A stretch of DNA of 64,000 nucleotides from Clostridia bacterium (GTDB taxonomy: Bacteria > Bacillota > Clostridia > TANB77 > CAG-465). Location: NCBI GenBank assembly GCA_900772475.1, contig CAAHEI010000094.1:1-64000 (forward strand), in the 5' to 3' direction. The first letter of the stretch is position 1. Each line of letters starts with the position of its first letter. Made by a program: the position numbers and the translations under genes. The notes below the pieces were generated by a model. It had not been told where the DNA came from and did no database searches. It worked only from the letters and a program-made list of their open reading frames with translations. This document shows positions 1 to 9,743 of this stretch, piece after piece.

Positions 1-32
1 AATGTGCTTATCACAATTTTGCGACTGTATTA

Positions 33-61
33 AGTTTAACATTTTTTATTAAACTTGTCAA
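33..61 (-). promoter_or_regulatory. Strong sigma-A promoter, second of a tandem pair reading out of the window
   Basis: On the minus strand a perfect TTGACA (61-56) is followed after 17 bases by TAAACT (38-33) and then a GTCGCAAAA block. The same layout occurs about 116 bases upstream. Paired near-consensus promoters with a repeated initiation region are typical of rRNA or stable-RNA operons, so I infer that such an operon lies just left of the window. Confidence 0.65.
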
Positions 62-148
62 CAGTTTTTCAAAACATTTTTAATTTTTTTGATTACTTTT
101 TTACATAAGTTTGTAATCATTTTTTAATGTTTTGTTTGCGACTTAATT

Positions 149-177
149 AGTTTACCATTTTTATTTCTTTTTGTCAA
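149..177 (-). promoter_or_regulatory. Strong sigma-A promoter, first of a tandem pair
   Basis: Minus-strand TTGACA (177-172), a 17-base spacer and TAAACT (154-149) are followed by a GTCGCAAAC block. It duplicates the promoter at 33-61, including the sequence after the -10 box. No open reading frame follows inside the window. Confidence 0.65.
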
Positions 178-200
178 TACTTTTTTCGACATTTTTTACA

Positions 201-254
201 AAAAAATATAAAAAATTAAGGGTTAGTTATACAACTCACAACTAACCCTTAATT
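201..254 (-). terminator. Rho-independent terminator of the ferritin-like gene
   Basis: A perfect 15-bp stem (214-228 with 240-254) begins immediately after the stop codon of the ferritin-like gene. On the minus strand it is followed by a T-rich run (213-201). It should separate that gene from the tandem promoters further left. Confidence 0.9.
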
Positions 255-773
255 TTATAGCATTTGCATAGATTTTGCAATTAAATAATTGTATAAATTT
301 GCATGTCTAATTTCATCAGTAAGTATCTCCATCACAACTGCATATTTATTTTCATCTGGCATAGCAGCCATAATTTTTCTATATCTTTTTACAGCATCAA
401 GTTCTCCCATAAGTGCCTTTTTTAAATTTCGTCTGTAATTTAACATATTATCCACATTTTTTTCATCTCTATTTTCCGGTAATTTTTTATTCGTTAATTC
501 AAAATATAAATTTCTAAGTAATAAATTGTGTTTCTTTTCATCAGATATAATACTATTTATAATTTCTATGTCCTCTTTATTAGAAGTAAGAGACAGTAAC
601 ATTGTATAAAAAGCCGCATCTTCAATTTCACCTTCAACAGAATCTTTTATAGATGCTAATGCGTCCTTTAATTCCACCGTCATTTCACTTGTTCTATTAT
701 ATGTATAACCATAATATGGATAATTTCTATTGTACATATTTCTATAGTAATTATTAAATTTTATTGCTTCCAT
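255..773 (-). CDS. Ferritin-like (rubrerythrin-type) di-iron protein
   Basis: This 172-residue protein has a Tyr-rich N-terminus (residues 9-26) followed by a four-helix bundle with two copies of the di-iron pattern. The first is a Glu in EGEIEDAAFY (about 47-56) with DEKKH (about 78-82). The second is a Glu in GELDAVKRY with DEIRH (about 152-156). The EXXH spacing is that of the ferritin/rubrerythrin superfamily, which binds a carboxylate-bridged iron pair for peroxide or iron handling. No rubredoxin CxxC domain is present, so it is not a classical rubrerythrin. The Tyr-rich start recalls small spore-coat or manganese-catalase relatives, which is only a suggestion. The gene stands alone with its own terminator. 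A TATAAT -10 box (793-788) precedes a GGAGG ribosome binding site, and a TATGTACATA palindrome (797-806) lies just upstream. The substrate is not known. Confidence 0.75.
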   Translation of the reverse strand: MEAIKFNNYYRNMYNRNYPYYGYTYNRTSEMTVELKDALASIKDSVEGEIEDAAFYTMLLSLTSNKEDIEIINSIISDEKKHNLLLRNLYFELTNKKLPENRDEKNVDNMLNYRRNLKKALMGELDAVKRYRKIMAAMPDENKYAVVMEILTDEIRHANLYNYLIAKSMQML

Positions 774-856
774 TTTTTAACCTCCACATTATATAGTATG
801 TACATAATTACTTTTTGGTTAAAATAAACACACAAAACAGCTTTTGATAATTCTTT

Positions 857-2914
857 TTAGTTATTTTCCTTAATAATATTTTTACTACATAAATAAGTAG
901 CGAAAAAATATCCTCCATATATTAATATTATAAACATAGCTGTTATAATAATTGATGAAAGCTTAAAACTACCCCCTACTGTCTTTAAAATATTATTACA
1001 AAACATTATTCCAAATACTGAATGTATGCTTGCTAAAATAAGTGGAAACATGAAAAATATTCCAATTTGTCTAAATAAAGCCTTATTAATCATTGCTTCA
1101 TCTACGCCAATTCTTCTTAACATCTTAAACTTCTCTACATTATCACTTGATTCTGATAACTCTTTTAGAGCAAGAATTGCAGCACATGATATCAAAAATA
1201 TGATCCCTAGATATAAACCTAAAAATGTAACTACAGCTCCTAAACCAATACTTGCTTCTCTAATATCTTTTTTTGTATCAACAGATATGCCGTAATCAAT
1301 ATAAAATTGATTATTTTTAGTGATTGAATTAATTGTAGATTCAATATCATCAGGATTTCCATTATAATCAGCAATAATTTGATTTCTAATTTTTTGTTCG
1401 TCTTTAAGAGCATTATCTGGTAAAACAATGAAACCAACTTCTGTTTCTTGACTTCCCATTTCATAAAAACCATTGATTGCTTTTTTATATTTTGGATAAT
1501 AATCTTTTTGATTTATTGTTATCTTAGTATTTCTTTCTAAGGCTTCATTTTTAATATTAATAATGCTCGAATAATTTCCTACTACAACATATTCATTATC
1601 TTCCAACTTGACTTTTTCCAAATGAAAGCTATCTGCTATATTATTATAATCACTATTTTTAATTAAAATAATATAGTCACTATAATTTAAAAATGGATAT
1701 TGTTTATTTGCTATTTCAAAATAAGAGCCAAGTGTAGACTTTAATGTAACATTATCATCATAATATAATGAAAATCTAACAATATTTTTTAAATTGCTAT
1801 TAAAATTAAATCCAAGTTCTTTAAACACTTCTTCAATACTTAATTTTAAATTCTCCTTTTGTATATCTGTAATATCAGATTCTTCTTGATTAACGTTACA
1901 TCTTTTTGAAAATTCTATATCTCTTGGTGAGAAATCAATGAAGTTTTTATTTAAAGAATTCTTCATCGATAATGCACTTGATAGCACACAGATTGTTATA
2001 AACAGCATCAAACATATTATGGTCATTGAAAAAATCATTGTGTTTATCTTACTTGAAAATTGTCTTAAAGTAAAACTATTTAAACCTTTATAATATACTT
2101 TTTTCAAACTTATAACTATTTTTAAAAGCAATCCAGATAAAGACCAAAATAGAAAAAAGGTTGATACTGCTCCTAATATAATGAGAATATATATACTATT
2201 TTCATTAAAATTATTATTAAATAAATTATTAACACCACCAGTAACTTGGTAATAAGCAATTCCAAGTGTTATGCAAGAAATGATAAATATTATAGTACAA
2301 ACAAGGGGATTTTTGAGCTTTATTTTTTCTGATTTTTTATTTGCTTGCATTAAATCAATTAATTTACATTTGCCAACATTTATTGTATTAAATATCATAA
2401 CAACAAAATACATAATACCAAAATACATTAAAGTTTTAACACATGCACCTGTTGAAAATATAAATTTAAATTTTGTTAAATCAGCTTCAAACATATTTGC
2501 AACTACAATACTCATTAATTGTGATAATAAAAATCCTACTACTAAACCAACTATTAATGAGGCAATACCAATCATTAATGTTTCAAAGAATAATATTAAT
2601 GATATTTTTCTTTTACTCATTCCAAGTGTAAGATATATTCCAAATTCTTTATTTCTTCTTTTAATTAAAAATCTACTTGCATAAATAATTAAAAAGGCTA
2701 ATATAAAAGACACAAATACACTCACACCAGAAAGTATACTTACAAGAAGTTTTATTATTTCATAGGTTGAGGATGATACATTCATCATAACTGTTTGATC
2801 ATCAATTGCATTAAATACATAGAAAATTGCAACTCCAAGTATTAGAGTAAAAAAGTAGATGGCATAATCTTTTATACTCTTACCTATATTTTTTAATGAT
2901 AACTTAAAGAGCAT
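857..2914 (-). CDS. bceB: BceB-like ABC transporter permease (FtsX family)
   Basis: This 685-residue membrane protein is a peptide-antibiotic efflux or target-protection permease. It has about ten predicted transmembrane segments: one near residues 17-40, three in 57-160, four in 200-310, and three in the last 150 residues. A large extracytoplasmic domain (about 320-560) lies between, as in BceB, YtsD and VraG. In that family the extracellular domain detects the drug and the permease signals to the partner histidine kinase. FtsX-like motifs such as KRRNKEFGIYLTLGMSKRKI (about 85-104) are clear. The gene overlaps the ATPase gene upstream by 11 bases, so the two are translationally coupled. The start is the only ATG with a ribosome binding site (GGTGGTGAT). 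The ligand (bacitracin, lantibiotic or host defensin) cannot be told from sequence. Confidence 0.9.
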   Translation of the reverse strand: MLFKLSLKNIGKSIKDYAIYFFTLILGVAIFYVFNAIDDQTVMMNVSSSTYEIIKLLVSILSGVSVFVSFILAFLIIYASRFLIKRRNKEFGIYLTLGMSKRKISLILFFETLMIGIASLIVGLVVGFLLSQLMSIVVANMFEADLTKFKFIFSTGACVKTLMYFGIMYFVVMIFNTINVGKCKLIDLMQANKKSEKIKLKNPLVCTIIFIISCITLGIAYYQVTGGVNNLFNNNFNENSIYILIILGAVSTFFLFWSLSGLLLKIVISLKKVYYKGLNSFTLRQFSSKINTMIFSMTIICLMLFITICVLSSALSMKNSLNKNFIDFSPRDIEFSKRCNVNQEESDITDIQKENLKLSIEEVFKELGFNFNSNLKNIVRFSLYYDDNVTLKSTLGSYFEIANKQYPFLNYSDYIILIKNSDYNNIADSFHLEKVKLEDNEYVVVGNYSSIINIKNEALERNTKITINQKDYYPKYKKAINGFYEMGSQETEVGFIVLPDNALKDEQKIRNQIIADYNGNPDDIESTINSITKNNQFYIDYGISVDTKKDIREASIGLGAVVTFLGLYLGIIFLISCAAILALKELSESSDNVEKFKMLRRIGVDEAMINKALFRQIGIFFMFPLILASIHSVFGIMFCNNILKTVGGSFKLSSIIITAMFIILIYGGYFFATYLCSKNIIKENN

Positions 2915-3671
2915 CGTTTAAATCACCACCAAGTAGAGTTACAACATCAATTATTTTATCAAAAAATTCTTTCCTAGAATTTTCACCTTTATGTATTTCA
3001 TTAAAGATTTTGCCATCTTTGATAAAAATAACACGTGTAGCATAGCTTGCAGTAAAAGCATCATGTGTTACCATAAGAATTGTAGCTAGTATTTCTTTAT
3101 TTAAGTAATCAAATTTTTCTAAAAGCATCTTTGATGATTTTGAATCCAACGCTCCCGTTGGTTCATCAGCAAGAAGCAACTTAGGATCAGTAATAATAGC
3201 TCTTGCACAAGCTACTCTTTGTTTCTGGCCTCCACTCATTTGGTAAGGGTACTTGTTTAATATATTAGTAATATCAAGTTCTTTTGCGACTTTTTTAATT
3301 CTTGTATCTATTTCTTTGGCAGAAACATTTTGAATAGAAAGTGCTAAGGCAATATTTTCATATGCAGTTAATGTATCTAGTAAATTAAAATCCTGAAAAA
3401 TAAATCCTAATTCTTCTCTCCTAAATTTATTTAAATTATTACCTTTTAATTTAGTAACGTCTTTACCTGCTACAAAAATATGCCCCGATGTAACTTTATC
3501 AATAGTAGAAATACAATTTAAAAGAGTTGTTTTTCCACTACCACTAGCTCCCATTATAGCTACAAATTCTCCTTTGCTTACATCAAACGATAAATTATCA
3601 ATTGCTTTTGTAAGACTTGATTTATTGCCATAATACTTTTCAACTTTAGATAATTTTAAAATATTTTCCAT
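2904..3671 (-). CDS. bceA: BceA-like ABC transporter ATP-binding protein
   Basis: This 255-residue nucleotide-binding subunit powers the adjacent BceB-like permease. Walker A is GASGSGKT (41-48), the ABC signature reads MSGGQKQR, Walker B is LLLADEPTGALDS and the switch histidine lies in MVTHD. Length and motifs are typical of the MacB/LolD-type ATPases that pair with FtsX-fold permeases. It is the first gene after a BceR-type promoter region and lies 110 bases downstream of the histidine kinase gene. That is the usual regulator-sensor then transporter order of Bce modules. A strong AAAGGAG site precedes the ATG. Induction by a cell-wall-active peptide through the BceRS pair is inferred from the family. 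Confidence 0.93.
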   Translation of the reverse strand: MENILKLSKVEKYYGNKSSLTKAIDNLSFDVSKGEFVAIMGASGSGKTTLLNCISTIDKVTSGHIFVAGKDVTKLKGNNLNKFRREELGFIFQDFNLLDTLTAYENIALALSIQNVSAKEIDTRIKKVAKELDITNILNKYPYQMSGGQKQRVACARAIITDPKLLLADEPTGALDSKSSKMLLEKFDYLNKEILATILMVTHDAFTASYATRVIFIKDGKIFNEIHKGENSRKEFFDKIIDVVTLLGGDLNDAL

Positions 3672-3682
3672 AAAAATTCTCC

Positions 3683-3760
3683 TTTCTGTATACTTTCATT
3701 TTAGTACAGAAATTGTATTTTGTCGTTATTCTAATATTACTAAATATTACACTTTTGTAA
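3683..3760 (-). promoter_or_regulatory. Inducible promoter of bceAB with two inverted repeats
   Basis: On the minus strand a -35-like ACGACA (3726-3721), a 17-base spacer and TAAAAT (3703-3698) lie upstream of bceA. Upstream of the -35 is a perfect TTACA-N4-TGTAA inverted repeat (3747-3760), placed where a BceR-type activator would bind. A second perfect repeat, TTTCTGTA/TACAGAAA (3683-3690 with 3705-3712), overlaps the -10 box and leader. The weak -35 fits an activator-dependent promoter. Binding by the neighbouring regulator is inferred. Confidence 0.6.
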
Positions 3761-3781
3761 CAGACGTAAATTTTATAAATA

Positions 3782-4801
3782 TCATTCTTTTATTTTATAA
3801 AAATCACTTTTTGAAAATATAATAGTAACTCTTGTATACTTTTGCACTTTGGATTCAATAGTTATCTTATGTCCTAATTTATCACATAGTTTTTTTGCAA
3901 TATACAGTCCCATTCCAGTGGATTTTGCCATTCTTCTTCCATTTTCTCCGGTAAATGATTTATCAAAAACTCTTGGAATATCTGACTTGGAAATTCCAAT
4001 ACCGTTATCATAAATGCTAAGATAAGTTTTTTCTTCATCTTCCATTACATTTACTACAATCTTTGAATTACAATTATCTTTTTTATATTTAATACCATTG
4101 TTTATAATTTGATTTAAAATAAACTCTAACCACTTAGAATCAGTTAATACTGTTTCATTATTAACATTTACATTAAATTCAATATTATTTTCTAATATAT
4201 CATCTTTATTTTTTAATGCTACGCTTTTAATTATATCCTGTAAACTTTTTTCTTTTATAATATAATCTCTTTGAGCATTTTCACTTCTTACATAATATAA
4301 AATTTGATCTATGTAATTATCTAATTTTCTAATTTGTTCTGTACACTTTTGGTCCATTTGTTCTTTATGATTATGATTTAATAATGTAAGACTTGATATT
4401 GGAATTTTTACCTCGTGTATCCACATTTCAACATACTCTTTAAAATCGTTAATACTTAAAGTATATTCCTTTATATTTTCAATCATTGACTTATTAATTT
4501 CATAAAGTGTTTGATAAAATATTTCTCCCTCATAAAAATCTGGTTTACTTATCATTTCTAAAATTAAGTATTTTTTATCTAGATTATCAAGCGTATTTAC
4601 TAAATTATTGTAAAATTTATATTTTCTAAAATAATCTATTAAAATATTAAATAAAATAACAATTATAAATATTATTAAAAGTGCAAATTTCAAATCATTT
4701 TGTACATTAAATGCATTTAACATAAAAAAGGCAATTATAATTCCAAAAACAGAAAAAGCAATTTGAGGAATTTTATCTAATAAATATTTTCTTAAATTCA
4801 T
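3782..4801 (-). CDS. bceS: BceS-like intramembrane-sensing histidine kinase
   Basis: This 339-residue sensor kinase has two transmembrane helices (about 12-30 and 37-57) separated by only a few residues, so almost no extracellular domain exists. That is the hallmark of kinases that sense through their partner ABC transporter. The phosphoacceptor is His129 in MWIHEVKIP. The catalytic domain has an N-box (NQIINNGIKY), a G1 box (YDNGIGI) and a G2 box (STGMGLYIAKKL). The gene overlaps the response regulator by 4 bases (ATGA), so they are co-translated. The role is to phosphorylate the adjacent regulator when BceAB engages its peptide, as known for BceS. Sequence and order agree well with that reading. 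Confidence 0.92.
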   Translation of the reverse strand: MNLRKYLLDKIPQIAFSVFGIIIAFFMLNAFNVQNDLKFALLIIFIIVILFNILIDYFRKYKFYNNLVNTLDNLDKKYLILEMISKPDFYEGEIFYQTLYEINKSMIENIKEYTLSINDFKEYVEMWIHEVKIPISSLTLLNHNHKEQMDQKCTEQIRKLDNYIDQILYYVRSENAQRDYIIKEKSLQDIIKSVALKNKDDILENNIEFNVNVNNETVLTDSKWLEFILNQIINNGIKYKKDNCNSKIVVNVMEDEEKTYLSIYDNGIGISKSDIPRVFDKSFTGENGRRMAKSTGMGLYIAKKLCDKLGHKITIESKVQKYTRVTIIFSKSDFYKIKE

Positions 4802-5460
4802 AATAACTTATAACCTTGTCCTTTTCTCGTCTCTATCTTACCTTCAAGACCAAATTCTTGTAACTTACTTCTTAACCTACTAATATTAACGGTTAAAGCA
4901 TTGTCATTTATAAATTCATTATTATTCCATAAATCAGTCATTAAATTATCACGACTCACAATTTTACCTCGACTTCTTAATAGATAGGTAAAAATTATCA
5001 TTTCATTTTTGGTAAGCTCTAATGTTTTGCCATTTTTATCTAAAGTACCTTTTTGCGGATTTACAATTATATCGTCATAAAACAAATCATCTCTATTATT
5101 TTCCATACGTTTAAATATATTCTGTATTCTAAGAAGTAAAACAGTAGGATTATATGGTTTTATAATATAATCATCAGCTCCATAAGATATAGATAAAACT
5201 TCATCTACCTCATCATTACGACTAGTAACCATAATCACAGGAGTATTTATTTCTTTTCTTATTTCTTTTAATAACATTTCACCATTTATATTAGGTAAGT
5301 TTATATCAAGTAAAATTAAATCAGCTTTTGTATTTGTTATATCTTCTTTAGCGTTACTAAAACTATTTAGAGATAACGCATTATATCCAGAATTTTTTAA
5401 TAATGTTTCTAATTCTTTTCTAATAATTTCTTCATCTTCAACAATTAAAATACTTTTCAT
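4798..5460 (-). CDS. bceR: BceR-like OmpR-family response regulator
   Basis: This 220-residue transcription factor has a receiver domain (1-115) with acidic residues near 8-10, phosphorylatable Asp52 in LLDINLP and the conserved Lys in IIKPYNP. A winged-helix domain follows (about 130-220) with the usual LTKNEMIIFTYLLRSRG and LTVNISRLRSKL segments. It is the first gene of the two-component operon and should activate the bceAB promoter at 3683-3760. The ATG follows an AAGGAT ribosome binding site. Family-wide, BceR-type regulators bind inverted repeats upstream of transporter promoters, and one is present here. Confidence 0.92.
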   Translation of the reverse strand: MKSILIVEDEEIIRKELETLLKNSGYNALSLNSFSNAKEDITNTKADLILLDINLPNINGEMLLKEIRKEINTPVIMVTSRNDEVDEVLSISYGADDYIIKPYNPTVLLLRIQNIFKRMENNRDDLFYDDIIVNPQKGTLDKNGKTLELTKNEMIIFTYLLRSRGKIVSRDNLMTDLWNNNEFINDNALTVNISRLRSKLQEFGLEGKIETRKGQGYKLL

Positions 5461-5546
5461 ATCTATCCTTTCATTTAAACTAAAATTTTTGATGATTATA
5501 TTATATCACATTTTTACAATTTTTTACCTTACAATATTGAAAGATT

Positions 5547-5580
5547 AAAAAAGTAGAGTAAATTCTTTCATTTACCCTAC
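5547..5580 (-). terminator. Terminator downstream of the zinc-ribbon gene
   Basis: An 11-bp stem with one mismatch (5553-5563 with 5570-5580) is followed on the minus strand by a T run (5552-5547). It lies 43 bases after the stop of the zinc-ribbon protein and ahead of the bceR operon. Confidence 0.75.
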
Positions 5581-5622
5581 AAACTAAAATTTCTTACATA
5601 TGATTTTTCTTAATTTATAAAA

Positions 5623-6141
5623 TTAAAATTTATGTCCACATTTTGTACAAAATCTTGCTTCTGGTGGTTCAATTTTTCCACATTCTGGACAAACGTGTTC
5701 CTTTTCAACTTCTTTTTCTTCTTCTTTTTTAGCTGCTTTTTTATCAGCTTTTATCTTAACAGGTTTTTGTTTTTCACCACAATTAGGACAAAATACTGCT
5801 TCTGTAGATATTGTTTCATCACACTCAGCACATATTCTAAGTCCTTTATTAAATAAAATCTTTTTATTTAATTCAGCAATTTCTTTATTTAACTTATCAA
5901 TTTTCTTGCACTCTTTTTCAAAAGTTTTACCTACTTCTTCGCCATTTCTGTAATTTTCGAAAATTGTAAGTCCCATAGACTCATATATTTTTTCAATATC
6001 TTTTTCCATCTCAGAAATTGAAATTCTAGCTTTTGCCTCTTCAAATAATTTTCCTGATTTATCAGCTACTGTATTATATGTATCAGTTGCCACCTTTCCT
6101 GCTTTTTTTGATATTTCTGTTACTTTATCTTTAAAATCCAT
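5623..6141 (-). CDS. Double zinc-ribbon cytoplasmic protein
   Basis: This 172-residue protein has a helical N-terminal half (1-90; KDKVTEISKKAGKVATDTYN) and two C-terminal zinc ribbons. The first is CAEC...CPNC, the second CPEC...CTKC ending in GHKF, and a long Lys/Glu-rich linker joins them. Such 'zinc-ribbon domain' proteins are common in Clostridia and mostly uncharacterised. There is no signal peptide or membrane helix. I place the start at MDFKDK because a GGAGGGG ribosome binding site lies directly in front of it; an upstream in-frame start would place the site inside the gene. It is a single-gene unit with its own terminator. The function is unknown; metal binding through eight cysteines is the only firm inference. 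Confidence 0.75.
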   Translation of the reverse strand: MDFKDKVTEISKKAGKVATDTYNTVADKSGKLFEEAKARISISEMEKDIEKIYESMGLTIFENYRNGEEVGKTFEKECKKIDKLNKEIAELNKKILFNKGLRICAECDETISTEAVFCPNCGEKQKPVKIKADKKAAKKEEEKEVEKEHVCPECGKIEPPEARFCTKCGHKF

Positions 6142-6280
6142 AAAATCCCCTCCATCTACATTTATATATACCACAAAGATTTATTTTTTTCAAGAGTTAT
6201 ATAGTGGTTTATATACACTTTTTTATTTTTATATATTATAATATATGTAAAATTATAATTTTAATTCATTATATAATTTA

Positions 6281-6300
6281 GGCGGCATAGATAAGCCGCC
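6281..6300 (-). terminator. Probable terminator of the ctsR-clpC operon
   Basis: A GC-rich GGCGGC/GCCGCC hairpin with an 8-base loop lies 6 bases after the clpC stop, unusual in such AT-rich DNA. The following T tract is weak (TAAATTATATAAT). Confidence 0.7.
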
Positions 6301-6306
6301 ATATTT

Positions 6307-8730
6307 TTACTTAATTACAATTTTATCATCATTTAAATCAATCTTTACATTACTATCTTCTTTTATGTTTCCATCAAGCATTTCTTCTGCAAATTTATCC
6401 TCTATCTTAGACTGAATTGCTCTTCTTAAAGGTCTTGCACCATATGTATCATCAAATCCAACTTTACTTATGTATTTTATAACATCATCAGATACATCTA
6501 CTTTAATATTTTTCTTTTCTAATCTTTTTATGAATTCATCTAGCATAATTTTAGTTATTTTTTCTATACTCTCATTACTTAGTTTTTTAAACACAATAAT
6601 GTCATCTAATCTATTTAAAAACTCTGGTCTAAATATCTTTTTAAGTTCGCCCATAACTTCATCTCTAGTTTTTTCATAGTCTTTTTTACTATCTTCTTTA
6701 TTCATAAATCCAATAGAATGATGTTCAACTATATTTCTTGCTCCAGCATTTGATGTCATAATTATTACTGTATTTTTAAAACTTACAGTTCTTCCTGTTG
6801 AGTCAGTAAGTCTACCATCATCTAATATCTGAAGTAACATATTAAATACATCTGGATGTGCTTTTTCTATTTCATCGAATAAAACTATACTATATGGTTT
6901 ACGTCTAACTTGCTCTGTTAGCTGACCTCCTTCATCGTATCCTACATATCCTGGAGGTGAACCTATTAATTTAGAAACACTATGTGCTTCCATAAATTCA
7001 GACATATCAAGACGTATTAATTGATTTTCATTTCCAAATAAATTTTCTGCTAATGCTTTTGTAAGTTCAGTTTTACCAACTCCTGTTGGACCTAGGAACA
7101 TAAATGATCCTATTGGTCTGTTTTCATTTTGAAGCCCAACTCTTGCTCTTTTAATAGCTCTAGCTAATGCTTCAACTGCATCATCTTGACCAATTACACG
7201 TTTTTTTAATTCTAAATCTAAGTTTTTCAATTTTTCAGATTCAGTTTTTGTAAGCTTAGTAACCGGGATTTTTGTCCATGCAGATACTACATTTGCAATG
7301 TCTTCTGCATTTACACTTGCCTCTTTATTTTCTTCTTTTTTCTTCCAATTTTCTCTTGCTTTATTTACTTTATCTTTTAGCTCCTTTTCCTCATCTCTTA
7401 ATTTTGCAGCCTTTTCAAATGATTGAGAAATTATAGCTTCTTCTTTTTCCTTAGAAACTTTTTCTATTTTATTTTCCATGTCTAATATATTTTTAGGCAT
7501 AGTTACAGTTCTCAATTTTATTTTTGAACATGCTTCATCTATTAAATCAATAGCCTTGTCTGGTAAAAATCTATCATTTATATATCTCTCAGATAAATCT
7601 ACAGCTGCTTTTATTGCTTCATCTGTAATTTTTACTTTATGATGTGCTTCATACTTATCTTTAAGTCCACTTAATATTTTTACTGTATCTTCTGTTGTAG
7701 GCTCATCGACAATAACTGTCTGAAATCTTCTCTCAAGTGCAGCATCCTTTTCAATATGTTTTCTATACTCATTTAGAGTTGTTGCACCTATTATTTGAAT
7801 TTCACCTCTTGATAAAAGTGGTTTTAATATATTAGCTGCATCCATTGCTCCCTCCGCAGCTCCAGCACCTATTATAGTATGCATTTCATCAATAAATAAA
7901 ATTATATTACCAGCTTTTTTTATTTCTTGTAAAACATTTTTTAATCTTTCCTCAAAATCACCCCTATATTTAGCACCTGCAACCATTGCCGACATATCAA
8001 GTGATACAACTTTTTTATTTTTTAGTATTTCTGGTACCTTATTATCAACAATCATTTGTGCTAAACCTTCTACAACAGCTGTTTTACCAACCCCAGGTTC
8101 ACCAATTAAAACAGGGTTATTTTTAGTCCTTCTACTTAATATTTCAATTATTCTTTGAATTTCATTTTTTCTCCCTATAACAGGATCCAACTTTGATTCT
8201 TTAGCAAGTGCCGTTAAGTTTTTACCATACTGATTTAATGTTGGTGTATTAGTATCAACAGAAGAGGAAAATGATGAATCAGAATAGTTTGCAACTGGTG
8301 AATCTTCACTTAAAAGTCTAAGTAAATCTGCAAATATCCTTTGTGGATCAATATTTGTATCAATAAGTATTCTAACCGCTACACTATCAATTTCCCTCAT
8401 AAGTGCTAAAAGAATATGCTCTGTTCCAACATAATTTTGTCCCATTCTCATTGCCTCTTTAGCACTATTTTCAATTATTCTTTTTGCTCTTGGAGTAAAT
8501 TCTGGATCGCTTTCTAAGGTATTCATTACTCCATCAATTCTTAATATTTCTTCTTCAACATATTCTGGTTTTAACCCTTGAGATGATAAAATTTTACTTG
8601 CAAGTCCTTCTCCTTCTTTTACAAGTCCATATAATATATGCTCTGTTCCTACAAATGAATAATTATGAGTTATAGAAAATTCTTTTGCAATTTCTAAAAC
8701 TCTATTTGCTCTTCCTGTAAATTCGTACAT
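6307..8730 (-). CDS. clpC: ATP-dependent Clp protease ATPase subunit ClpC
   Basis: This 807-residue AAA+ unfoldase feeds ClpP and, with McsB, degrades arginine-phosphorylated proteins. A double Clp-N repeat (1-141) has the paired TEHIL motifs near 29-33 and 103-107. The first AAA module has Walker A GEPGVGKT (210-217) and Walker B LFIDE (278-282). A UVR/coiled-coil middle domain (about 415-465) separates it from the second module, Walker A GPTGVGKT (547-554), and the C-terminal D2-small domain. The UVR motif marks it as ClpC rather than ClpA or ClpB. It is the last gene of the ctsR-mcsA-mcsB-clpC operon, one base after mcsB, and is controlled by the CtsR boxes at 10732-10748. Confidence 0.98.
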   Translation of the reverse strand: MYEFTGRANRVLEIAKEFSITHNYSFVGTEHILYGLVKEGEGLASKILSSQGLKPEYVEEEILRIDGVMNTLESDPEFTPRAKRIIENSAKEAMRMGQNYVGTEHILLALMREIDSVAVRILIDTNIDPQRIFADLLRLLSEDSPVANYSDSSFSSSVDTNTPTLNQYGKNLTALAKESKLDPVIGRKNEIQRIIEILSRRTKNNPVLIGEPGVGKTAVVEGLAQMIVDNKVPEILKNKKVVSLDMSAMVAGAKYRGDFEERLKNVLQEIKKAGNIILFIDEMHTIIGAGAAEGAMDAANILKPLLSRGEIQIIGATTLNEYRKHIEKDAALERRFQTVIVDEPTTEDTVKILSGLKDKYEAHHKVKITDEAIKAAVDLSERYINDRFLPDKAIDLIDEACSKIKLRTVTMPKNILDMENKIEKVSKEKEEAIISQSFEKAAKLRDEEKELKDKVNKARENWKKKEENKEASVNAEDIANVVSAWTKIPVTKLTKTESEKLKNLDLELKKRVIGQDDAVEALARAIKRARVGLQNENRPIGSFMFLGPTGVGKTELTKALAENLFGNENQLIRLDMSEFMEAHSVSKLIGSPPGYVGYDEGGQLTEQVRRKPYSIVLFDEIEKAHPDVFNMLLQILDDGRLTDSTGRTVSFKNTVIIMTSNAGARNIVEHHSIGFMNKEDSKKDYEKTRDEVMGELKKIFRPEFLNRLDDIIVFKKLSNESIEKITKIMLDEFIKRLEKKNIKVDVSDDVIKYISKVGFDDTYGARPLRRAIQSKIEDKFAEEMLDGNIKEDSNVKIDLNDDKIVIK

Positions 8731-8731
8731 A

Positions 8732-9727
8732 TTACTTCAACTCCTCTCTTATATATTCTGCTCTTTTTATATCTTCCTCTTCTTTTGATAAATCTTCTTT
8801 TATAATAGTTTTTAAAGTATTTTCTTGTGTGTCAACCATTAATGATTGAACTTTTTCCAAGCTAACTTCATTTACTATCTTCATTGAAACTCCAAGCCTT
8901 AACTTAGATAAAAGTTTAAAAGCCTCGTCTTCAGACATTATTCTTGCATTTTTTAATATTCCTAATGCTCTGTATATTTCATCACTTAAATATATACTAT
9001 TTTCTTTTAAAACATTTCTTGCTTTTCTTTCTTGTGATATTATTGTTCCTACAATCGCCTTTATTTTATTAATGATTTCATCATCACTAAGTCCTAAAGT
9101 TTGTCTATTTGACACTTGATATATATGACCATAACCTGATGTATTCTCTCCATAAAGGCCCCTTACTGAAAGTCCAAAACTTGTTGCCTCATCAATTATT
9201 TTAGGTAAAAGACCTAATCTTGCAAGTGCAGGTAAATGAAGCATAACAGAAACCCTCATAGCCGCTCCTACATTACTTGGACATGATGTTATGTATCCAT
9301 ATTTATCACTATATAAAAATTTTAATTTTTCTTCTAGTTTATCAGTAAATGATATAAGATTATTATAACATTTATCAATATCAAAACCACTCTCAAAAGC
9401 CTGAATTCTTAAGTGATCTTCCTCATTTAACATAGCAACAATACTTGAATCTTTGTTTGTTACAATAGCCGTATCTGATAAATCTAATAATTCCTTAGAT
9501 ATTAAATGTTCTTCCACTAAACTACCAAGAGTGGTTTCATCTATATCTTCCGTTTTGAAGAAATTATACTCTTTTAAGTTTATACTATTTTTCACTTTAT
9601 CTAGTAAATTTTGCTTTTCTTTTTTCTTCATTATGTTTGGAAATTTATATCCATCTATACTCCTTGCAAACCTAAGTCTTGTTGAAATTACAACATCAGA
9701 ATCTTTTGAAATTTCTTTATACCACAT
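8732..9727 (-). CDS. mcsB: Protein arginine kinase McsB
   Basis: This 331-residue member of the ATP:guanido phosphotransferase family phosphorylates arginines on CtsR and on misfolded proteins, marking them for ClpCP. The N-terminal segment ISTRLRFARSIDGYKFP contains the nucleotide-binding Ser-x-Arg-x-Arg pattern. The central NEEDHLRIQAFESGFD is the signature acidic loop, and CPSNVGAAMRVSVMLHLP holds the active-site Cys with its flanking motif. Length is close to that of other McsB proteins. It lies between mcsA and clpC with tight spacing. A GGTGG site precedes the ATG. Confidence 0.97.
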   Translation of the reverse strand: MWYKEISKDSDVVISTRLRFARSIDGYKFPNIMKKKEKQNLLDKVKNSINLKEYNFFKTEDIDETTLGSLVEEHLISKELLDLSDTAIVTNKDSSIVAMLNEEDHLRIQAFESGFDIDKCYNNLISFTDKLEEKLKFLYSDKYGYITSCPSNVGAAMRVSVMLHLPALARLGLLPKIIDEATSFGLSVRGLYGENTSGYGHIYQVSNRQTLGLSDDEIINKIKAIVGTIISQERKARNVLKENSIYLSDEIYRALGILKNARIMSEDEAFKLLSKLRLGVSMKIVNEVSLEKVQSLMVDTQENTLKTIIKEDLSKEEEDIKRAEYIREELK

Positions 9728-9743
9728 TTATTTCACCACCTAA

